From the NCBI RefSeq assembly GCF_003671765.1, contig NZ_QPIB01000043.1:1-64000 (forward strand): a stretch of 64,000 nucleotides of DNA, in the 5' to 3' direction. A program made the position numbers and the translations under genes. Under the pieces are notes generated by a model. It did not search any database, was not told the DNA's origin, and saw only the letters and a program-made list of their open reading frames with translations. This document shows, piece by piece, positions 20,587-26,506 of this stretch. The first letter of the stretch is position 1, and each line of letters begins with the position of its first letter. The stretch is from Xenophilus sp. E41. GTDB lineage: Bacteria > Pseudomonadota > Gammaproteobacteria > Burkholderiales > Burkholderiaceae_C.

Positions 20587-21435
20587 ATGAAACTCGTCCG
20601 CTACGGCAACCCCGGCAAGGAGAAGCCCGGCCTCATCGACGCCGAAGGCAAGCTGCGCGATCTCAGCGGCGTGGTGGCCGACATCGGTGGCGCGCAGCTC
20701 GGCGACGCGGCGCTGGCGAAGCTGCGCAAGCTCAAGACCGACAAGCTGCCGCTGGTGCGCGGCAAGCCGCGCTTCGGTTGCCCGGTCGCGGGCGTGGGCA
20801 AGTTCATCGCCATCGGCCTGAACTTCGCCGACCACGCCGCCGAGTCCGGTGCGCCCATCCCGAAGGAGCCCATCGTCTTCATGAAGGCGACCACCTGCAT
20901 CCAGGGCGCGAACGACCCCGTGATGCTGCCCAAGGGATCGACCAAGACCGACTGGGAGGTCGAACTGGGCGTGGTGATCGGCACCCGCGCCCGTTACGTC
21001 TCGCAGAAGGACGCGCTGAACTTCGTGGCCGGCTACGCGGTGGTCAATGACGTGAGCGAGCGCGAGTTCCAGCTCGAGCGCGGCCCGCAGTGGGACAAGG
21101 GCAAGGGCTGCGACACCTTCGGCCCGATCGGCCCCTGGCTGGTCACGCGCGACGAGGTGCCCAACCCGCAGAAGCTGGGCATGTGGCTCGACCTCAACGG
21201 CAAGCGCGTGCAGACCGGCAACACGAAGACCATGATCTTCGGCGTGGCCAAGCTGGTGAGCTACGTGAGCCAGTTCATGACACTGGAGCCGGGCGACGTG
21301 ATCACCACCGGCACGCCGCCGGGCGTCGGGCTGGGCATGAAGCCGCCGCTGTACCTGAAGAAGGGCGACGTGATGACCCTGGGCATCGACGGCCTGGGCG
21401 AGCAGCACCAGGACGTGGTCGCGTTCAAGCTCTGA
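20587..21435 (+). CDS. FAH-family hydrolase, 2,4-diketo-3-deoxy-L-fuconate hydrolase-like
   Basis: This 282-residue fumarylacetoacetate hydrolase-fold enzyme has an N-terminal ~70-residue domain (VRYGNPGKEKPGLID) and a C-terminal catalytic barrel. Visible motifs are GLNFADHAAE, the metal site in DWEVELGVVIG, VVNDVSEREFQ, and TTGTPPGVG near the end. Such proteins are often labelled ureidoglycolate lyase. The neighbouring SDR and UxaA-type dehydratase instead favour hydrolysis of a 2,4-diketo-3-deoxy acid to pyruvate and a hydroxyacid. It closes the plus-strand part of the sugar-acid regulon. Confidence 0.88.
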   Translation: MKLVRYGNPGKEKPGLIDAEGKLRDLSGVVADIGGAQLGDAALAKLRKLKTDKLPLVRGKPRFGCPVAGVGKFIAIGLNFADHAAESGAPIPKEPIVFMKATTCIQGANDPVMLPKGSTKTDWEVELGVVIGTRARYVSQKDALNFVAGYAVVNDVSEREFQLERGPQWDKGKGCDTFGPIGPWLVTRDEVPNPQKLGMWLDLNGKRVQTGNTKTMIFGVAKLVSYVSQFMTLEPGDVITTGTPPGVGLGMKPPLYLKKGDVMTLGIDGLGEQHQDVVAFKL

Positions 21436-21460
21436 CCGGTTGCAGGGTGCCGCTGCGGCC

Positions 21461-22348
21461 TCAGCGCAGCAGCTGCACCAGCGCGTCGTACACCAGTCGC
21501 ACGCGCGCCGGCACCGGCGCGCGCTGGGCGCGGTAGACGTGGATCGGCCAGGGCGGCGGCGCCGCGCTCTCCAGTGCCGGCACGAGCGCGCCGCTGGCGA
21601 TGAGCGGCTCGGCCAGCGCGCCGATGAGCTGGCCGAAGCCCACGCCCGCGCACACGGCGGCGCACTCGGCGTCGAAATCGTCGGTCACGAAAGCCGGGCG
21701 CGCCGGGACGATCTGCCGCCCCTGGCTGAACAGCAGCGGCCAGGGGCGGTTCGACTTGCGGTCGATCAGCGCCGTGAGCGGGAGCTCGGCCAGCGCCTCC
21801 ACGCTGCGCGGCAGGCCGGTGCGGGCCACCAGCGACGGCGCTGCAACCACATGCAGCGCCATCCGGCCCACGGGGCGTGCCACGAAGCGGGCGTCGCGCA
21901 AGGCGCCCACCCGGACGCCGATGTCGATCTGCTCGTCGACCACGTCGGCATGCGTCTCCGAAACCCGCAGGTCGAGCACCAGCCCAGGGTGTTGCGCGAG
22001 CAGCGGCGCCAGGGCCTCGGGGATCAGCCGCCGGCCGAAGATGCCCGGCGCGGTGACGCGCACGGTGCCCGCGTGCTGCGAGGCCGCGCGGCGGTCGGCA
22101 CGTTGGAAGAGCGCATCCACGCCTTGCACGGCCGCACGCGCGCGTTCGGCCAGCGCGCGGCCGTATTCCGTCAACTGAACGCCGCGCGTACTGCGATGGA
22201 ACAGCGGCTCGCCCAGTTCGTCCTCCAGTTCGCGCACGGCACGCGTCACCACCTGCGGCGATACCGAAAGGCGCAGGGCGGCCTCGCGGAAGTTGACCGC
22301 GTCGGCGGCAATGCAGAACACGCGCAGGGCATCGAGGCGCTGGGTCAT
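21461..22348 (-). CDS. LysR-family transcriptional regulator
   Basis: The 295-residue protein has an N-terminal winged helix ([23 protein letters not shown], then [21 protein letters not shown]) and a C-terminal substrate-binding domain beginning [16 protein letters not shown]. It is divergent from an SDR gene with 112 bp between starts, the classic LysR arrangement, so it probably controls that gene. A short inverted repeat lies just upstream of its own ATG. The inducer is unknown. Confidence 0.9.
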   Translation of the reverse strand: MTQRLDALRVFCIAADAVNFREAALRLSVSPQVVTRAVRELEDELGEPLFHRSTRGVQLTEYGRALAERARAAVQGVDALFQRADRRAASQHAGTVRVTAPGIFGRRLIPEALAPLLAQHPGLVLDLRVSETHADVVDEQIDIGVRVGALRDARFVARPVGRMALHVVAAPSLVARTGLPRSVEALAELPLTALIDRKSNRPWPLLFSQGRQIVPARPAFVTDDFDAECAAVCAGVGFGQLIGALAEPLIASGALVPALESAAPPPWPIHVYRAQRAPVPARVRLVYDALVQLLR

Positions 22349-22354
22349 GGCAGG

Positions 22355-22371
22355 CTATTCCGTGAAGTGGA
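22355..22371. promoter_or_regulatory. possible LysR binding site
   Basis: The site reads ATTCCGTGAAGTGGAAT: 5-bp arms with a 7-bp centre, containing the T-N11-A pattern common to LysR sites. It sits 7 bp upstream of the LysR start codon in the divergent gap, where autorepression sites are usual. Short arms make a chance match possible. Confidence 0.4.
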
Positions 22372-22460
22372 ATTCTGAAGTCGCAAGAGTTTCATTGTCG
22401 GGAACGGCTGGATTTTCCACACTGCAGTCACTCCCTCCACAACCACTGAAAGGAAATGCC

Positions 22461-23219
22461 ATGACTTCTCTCCAAGACAACATCGCCGGCAAGGTCGCCA
22501 TCGTCACCGGCGCCAGCAGCGGGCTCGGCGAATCGACTGCCCGCCACCTGGCGGCGCGGGGCGCCAAGGTGGTGCTCGCGGCCCGACGCACCGACCGGCT
22601 CGACGCGGTCGTCGCCGATATCCGCGAGGCGGGCGGCGAGGCCATCGCGGTGGCCACCGACGTCGCGAAGCGCGCCGACCTCGAGCGTCTGGTGGCGAAG
22701 ACGGTCGAGGCCTTCGGCCGCGTCGACGTGCTGGTCAACAACGCCGGCGTGATGCCGCTCTCGCGCCTGGACAAGCTCAAGGTCGACGAATGGGACCGCA
22801 CCATCGACGTCAACATCAAGGGCGTGCTCTACGGCATCGCCGCTGTGCTGCCGCGCATGCAGGCGCAGGGCAGCGGCCACATCGTCAACATCGCCTCGAT
22901 CGCCGGGCACAAGGTGTTCACGCCCATCGGCACGGTGTACAGCGCCACCAAGCATTCGGTGCGGGCCATCTCCGAAGGGCTGCGCGTCGAGGTCGGCGGC
23001 AGCGGCGTGCGTGTGACGGTGGTGTCGCCCGGCGCGGTCGAATCCGAGCTCAAGTTCGGCAGCACCGACGCCGAGAGCGCTGCGGGCGTGAAGGCCTTCT
23101 ACGACGCCAACCAGATCCCGGCCGACTCGGTGGCCCGCGCCGTGGTGTACGCCGTCGAGCAGCCGGCCCAGGTCGACATCAACGAGGTGGTGCTGCGGCC
23201 GGTCACGCAGGAGTTCTGA
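22461..23219 (+). CDS. SDR family oxidoreductase (clavaldehyde/serine dehydrogenase-like)
   Basis: This 252-residue classical SDR shows TGASSGLG (residues 16-23), the basic pair Arg42-Arg43 after strand 2 (NADP preference), [10 protein letters not shown], Ser146 and YSATK with Tyr160 and Lys164. Related proteins (YdfG-like) reduce short carbonyl or hydroxy compounds. It is transcribed away from the LysR gene and is probably its target. AAAGGAAATGCC precedes the ATG as a good ribosome-binding site. The substrate cannot be assigned. Confidence 0.87.
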   Translation: MTSLQDNIAGKVAIVTGASSGLGESTARHLAARGAKVVLAARRTDRLDAVVADIREAGGEAIAVATDVAKRADLERLVAKTVEAFGRVDVLVNNAGVMPLSRLDKLKVDEWDRTIDVNIKGVLYGIAAVLPRMQAQGSGHIVNIASIAGHKVFTPIGTVYSATKHSVRAISEGLRVEVGGSGVRVTVVSPGAVESELKFGSTDAESAAGVKAFYDANQIPADSVARAVVYAVEQPAQVDINEVVLRPVTQEF

Positions 23220-23286
23220 TCGCTGCGGACGCGCGCCATACCCCGTGGCGCGCAGGGGGCTTGTGCGGTCGGGCGAAAGTCCTGCA

Positions 23287-23312
23287 AAATAGAACGACCG
23301 TTCGTTTTATTT
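23287..23312. promoter_or_regulatory. TetR operator upstream of the acyl-CoA degradation operon
   Basis: A 26-bp palindrome has 11-bp arms with one mismatch: AAATAGAACGA at 23287 and TCGTTTTATTT at 23302, around CCGT. It ends 14 bp before the TetR ATG, so it overlaps or abuts the promoter. The AACGA...TCGTT core is typical of TetR regulators of acyl-CoA genes in proteobacteria. Autoregulation of the gene and its downstream operon is the likely role. Confidence 0.75.
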
Positions 23313-23326
23313 GGACTTCGCCCCCG

Positions 23327-24013
23327 ATGACCGCATCCCTCGCTTCCGCCAAGGCCGGACGCCCAGCCCCCAAGGGCCAGCAGACCAAGGCCGTCATCGT
23401 CGATGCGGCGCTGGCGCTGGCCGCGCAGATCGGGCTCGAGGGCCTGTCGATCGGCGCCGTGGCCGAGATCACCAAGATGAGCAAGTCGGGCGTGTTCGCC
23501 CACTTCGGTTCGCGCGAGGAACTGCAGATCTCGGTGGTGCGCGAGTACCACGCGCGCTTCGAACAAGAGGTCTTCTTCCCTGCACTCAAGTCGCCGCGCG
23601 GCCTGCCGCGCCTGCGCGCGATGTTCGCCAACTGGATGAAGCGCACCTCGACCGAGATCGATTCGGGCTGCATCTACATCAGCGGCGCTTCGGAGTTCGA
23701 CGACCGGCCCGGCCCGGTGCGCGACGCGCTGGTCGAGTCGGTCAGCATCTGGCAGGCGGCGGTGCTGCGCGCCATCCAGCAATCGCAGTCCGAAGGCCAC
23801 CTCCAGGCCGATGCCGATGCGCGCCAGATCGCCTTCGAGGTGCACGGCCTGATCCTGGCGCTGCACTACGAGGCGCGCTTCCTGCGCGTGCCCGGCTCCA
23901 TCGACCGCGCGAACACCGGCTTCGACAACATCCTCGCGCGCATCGCCACCGCCGATGCGCCGCCGGCCGCGGTCGCGCCGAAGGCCGCGCGCCGGCTCAA
24001 GACAGTGCGCTGA
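23327..24013 (+). CDS. TetR-family transcriptional regulator of acyl-CoA genes
   Basis: This 228-residue repressor has an N-terminal helix-turn-helix (GLEGLSIGAVAEITKMSKSG, then VFAHFGSREEL) and a C-terminal ligand domain with YISGASEFDDRPGPVRD, a segment seen in TetR proteins next to acyl-CoA dehydrogenases. A lysine/proline-rich N-terminal tail precedes the DNA-binding domain. It starts the run leading to acyl-CoA dehydrogenase and thiolase genes. An acyl-CoA ligand is a reasonable inference. The ATG at 23327 immediately follows the palindromic operator. Confidence 0.9.
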   Translation: MTASLASAKAGRPAPKGQQTKAVIVDAALALAAQIGLEGLSIGAVAEITKMSKSGVFAHFGSREELQISVVREYHARFEQEVFFPALKSPRGLPRLRAMFANWMKRTSTEIDSGCIYISGASEFDDRPGPVRDALVESVSIWQAAVLRAIQQSQSEGHLQADADARQIAFEVHGLILALHYEARFLRVPGSIDRANTGFDNILARIATADAPPAAVAPKAARRLKTVR

Positions 24014-24081
24014 GCACCGTCATCGCCCCCTTTTTTTCTTTCTTCCTTTCATTTTTTCGTTTTCGACCAGGAGAGTCCCGG

Positions 24082-25878
24082 ATGCCCACCTACACCCCGC
24101 CGCTGCGCGATATGCAATTCGTGCTGCACGAAGTCTTCCAGGTCGCCGACGAGCTCAAGGCCCTGCCCGCGCACGCCGAGACCGACGCCGACACGATCAA
24201 CGCGGTGCTCGAGGAGGCCGGCAAGTTCGCGGCCGAGGTGACCTTCCCGCTCAACATCAGCGGCGACACCGAGGGCTGCACGCTGAACAAGGAAACGCAC
24301 GAAGTCACGGCGCCCAAGGGCTTCAAGCAGGCCTACGCGCAGTTCGTCGAAGGCGGCTGGCCGGCGCTGTCGTGCGACCCTCAGTACGGCGGCCAGGGCC
24401 TGCCCTTCGTGGTCAACCAGTGCCTGTACGAGATGCTCAACAGCGCCAACCAGGCCTGGACCATGTACCCGGGGCTGTCGCACGGCGCGTACGAGGCGCT
24501 GGTCGCCCACGGCACCGACGAGCAGAAGAAGACCTACCTGCCCAAGCTCACCAGCGGCGAATGGACCGGCACCATGTGCCTGACCGAGCCGCATTGCGGC
24601 ACCGACCTGGGCCTGCTGCGCACCAAGGCCGAACCGCAGGCCGACGGCACTTACCGCATCACCGGCAGCAAGATCTTCATCTCGGCCGGCGAGCACGACC
24701 TGGCCGACAACATCATCCACCTGGTGCTCGCCCGCCTGCCCGACGCGCCCAAGGGCAGCAAGGGCATCAGCCTGTTCGTGGTGCCCAAGTTCCACGTCAA
24801 GGCCGATGGCTCGCTGGGTGAGCGCAACCCGATCTACTGCGCCGGCCTGGAGCACAAGATGGGCATCCACGGCAACGCCACCGCACAGATCGTGATCGAG
24901 GGCGCCACCGGTACGCTGGTGGGCGAGCCCAACAAGGGCCTGGCCGCCATGTTCGTGATGATGAACGCCGCCCGCCTGGGCGTGGGCAACCAGTCGCTGG
25001 GCCTGACCGAGGTCGCTTTCCAGAACGCGCTGGCCTATGCCAAGGACCGCCTGCAGATGCGCTCGCTCTCGGGCGTGAAGGCCAAGGACAAGGAGGCCGA
25101 CCCGATCATCGTGCACCCCGACGTGCGCAAGATGCTGCTCACGGCCAAGGCGTATGCCGAAGGTGCCCGCGCGCTGCAGATCTTCTGCACGTTGCTGCTG
25201 GACAAAGAGCACCACCACCCCGACGAAAAGGTGCGCAAGGACGCGGGCGAGCTGGTCGCGCTGCTCACGCCGATCGTCAAGGCCTTCATCACCGACAACG
25301 GGCACATCAGCACCAACGCGTGCATGCAGGTCTTCGGCGGCCACGGCTTCATCAAGGAATGGGGCATGGAGCAGTTCGTGCGCGACAACCGCATCAACAT
25401 GATCTACGAGGGCACGAACACCGTGCAGTCGCTGGATCTACTGGGCCGCAAGGTGCTGGGCAACAACGGCGCCAGCCTCAAGAAGTTCGGCAAGCTGGTG
25501 GGCCGGCTGGTGGAAGAAGAGGGCGTGAACGAGAAGATGGCCGAGTTCATCAACCCGATCGCGGGCCTGGGCGACCAGCTCACCAAGTTCACGACCGAGA
25601 TCGGCTTCAAGGGCTTCCAGAATCCCGACGAGGTGGGTGCGGCGGCCGTCGACTACCTGCGCGTGGCGGGCCATTTCGTGTTCGGCTACCTCTTCGCCCG
25701 CATGGCACAGGTGGCGCTGCGCGAGATTGCGGCCGGCAACACCGACCCCTTCTACGTCGCCAAGCTGCAGACCGCGCGCTTCTACTTCGCCAAGCTCTTC
25801 CCCGAGACGGCGACGCTGATGCGCACCGCGCGCGCCGGCAGCAAGGTGCTGATGGACACCGACGCGGCGCTGGCCTGA
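24082..25878 (+). CDS. Acyl-CoA dehydrogenase (600-residue DmdC-like class)
   Basis: This flavoenzyme oxidises acyl-CoA to 2-enoyl-CoA. At 598 residues it belongs to the longer class with an extra N-terminal segment (PPLRDMQFVLHEV) and a C-terminal extension, as in DmdC and related beta-oxidation enzymes. Motifs: GTMCLTEPHCGTDLG (FAD/substrate loop), KIFISAGEHDL, GGHGFIKEWGMEQFVRD and IYEGTNTVQ with the probable catalytic Glu443. It is preceded by a 68-bp gap with a long pyrimidine tract and an AGGAGAG ribosome-binding site. Later genes supply hydratase, dehydrogenase and thiolase steps, so a complete spiral is encoded. Confidence 0.93.
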   Translation: MPTYTPPLRDMQFVLHEVFQVADELKALPAHAETDADTINAVLEEAGKFAAEVTFPLNISGDTEGCTLNKETHEVTAPKGFKQAYAQFVEGGWPALSCDPQYGGQGLPFVVNQCLYEMLNSANQAWTMYPGLSHGAYEALVAHGTDEQKKTYLPKLTSGEWTGTMCLTEPHCGTDLGLLRTKAEPQADGTYRITGSKIFISAGEHDLADNIIHLVLARLPDAPKGSKGISLFVVPKFHVKADGSLGERNPIYCAGLEHKMGIHGNATAQIVIEGATGTLVGEPNKGLAAMFVMMNAARLGVGNQSLGLTEVAFQNALAYAKDRLQMRSLSGVKAKDKEADPIIVHPDVRKMLLTAKAYAEGARALQIFCTLLLDKEHHHPDEKVRKDAGELVALLTPIVKAFITDNGHISTNACMQVFGGHGFIKEWGMEQFVRDNRINMIYEGTNTVQSLDLLGRKVLGNNGASLKKFGKLVGRLVEEEGVNEKMAEFINPIAGLGDQLTKFTTEIGFKGFQNPDEVGAAAVDYLRVAGHFVFGYLFARMAQVALREIAAGNTDPFYVAKLQTARFYFAKLFPETATLMRTARAGSKVLMDTDAALA

Positions 25879-25929
25879 TTTCCCTCGCGGCCGCGCTCAT
25901 CGATTCTAAAAAAACCAGTGGAGACGCCC

Positions 25930-26373
25930 ATGAAAACTGCGGCAGCAGCTATCGTTTTCGTAGCAATCGCCGGCCCGGCGCTGGCGCAGATGAGCCCGGT
26001 GGGGCTGTGGCGCAGCGCCGACGACAAGACCGGCGAGGTCAAGGCCGAGATCCGCATCGACGACATCGGCAGCGGCCGCCAGGCGCTGTCCGGCCGCATC
26101 GTGAAGACGCTCAAGAAGGATGCCAAGCCCGACGCCACCTGCGACGAGTGCGACGGCGACCGCAAGGGCAAGCCCATCAACGGCCTCGAGATCATCCGCG
26201 GCGGCACGAAGGCCGAGGGCAAGGAGGTCTGGGAAGGCGGCCGCATCCTCGACCCCGAGAACGGCAAGGAATACCGCGCCAGCTTCACGCCCATCGACGG
26301 CGGCAGGAAGCTGGAGGTGCGCGGCTACCTCGGGCCCTTCTGGCGCACGCAGACCTGGACGCGCGTGCAGTGA
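25930..26373 (+). CDS. DUF2147 secreted protein
   Basis: This 147-residue exported protein has a clear signal peptide (MKTAAAAIVFVAIAG, cleavage after LAQ). Its DUF2147 domain starts at SPVGLWRSADDKTGEVKAEI. Two cysteines in the CDEC segment may bind each other or a metal. The function is unknown. In many proteobacteria the family sits beside beta-oxidation genes, as here between acyl-CoA dehydrogenase and the bifunctional enzyme. The ATG at 25930 is preceded by GGAGA. The DNA encoding the signal peptide matches a dispersed short repeat. Confidence 0.88.
   Translation: MKTAAAAIVFVAIAGPALAQMSPVGLWRSADDKTGEVKAEIRIDDIGSGRQALSGRIVKTLKKDAKPDATCDECDGDRKGKPINGLEIIRGGTKAEGKEVWEGGRILDPENGKEYRASFTPIDGGRKLEVRGYLGPFWRTQTWTRVQ
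25945..25965. repeat. dispersed GC(T/A)GCTATC short repeat, copy 2 (inside signal-peptide codons)
   Basis: The copy reads GCAGCTATCG, then TTTTCGTAGCA. It forms part of the coding sequence for the DUF2147 signal peptide, showing that the motif can be absorbed into hydrophobic coding sequence. Confidence 0.45.
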
Positions 26374-26380
26374 TGACCCA

Positions 26381-26476
26381 CCCCCGTTTGGTTTTCTCAC
26401 TGCGTGTAGAAAACCCATACCCCCTCAAGGGGGCAACACCAGCGGCCCGGCAAAGCCGGTTCCGTGGTGTTCCCCC
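26381..26476 (+). repeat. three-hairpin intergenic repeat, copy B
   Basis: The copy starts CCCCCGTTTGG. It then has hairpin 1 (GGTTTTCT with AGAAAACC), hairpin 2 (CCCCCTCAAGGGGG) and hairpin 3 (outer AACACC with GGTGTT, inner CCGGCAAAGCCGG). It lies 7 bp after the DUF2147 stop and before the bifunctional beta-oxidation gene. Relative to copy A at 17781, the outer stems differ on both sides while pairing is kept. Confidence 0.8.
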
Positions 26477-26506
26477 GAATGAACCCATAGCAACATCAGC
26501 GCAGCC

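Noticed and set aside
13076-21435. Sulfolactate degradation (suyAB/comC-like) as the role of the UxaA-Ldh_2 cluster
   Set aside because: SuyA and SuyB are separate proteins, while here SAF and UxaA regions are fused. No sulfite exporter or sulfite-handling gene is present, and the SDR-FAH pair points to a sugar acid.
20587-21435. Ureidoglycolate lyase as the function of the FAH-family gene
   Set aside because: No allantoin or ureide genes are nearby; the SDR and dehydratase context suits a diketo-acid hydrolase better.
24014-24081. Pyrimidine-rich tract before the acyl-CoA dehydrogenase as a terminator
   Set aside because: There are runs of T but no GC-rich stem directly before them; it more likely is an unstructured leader.
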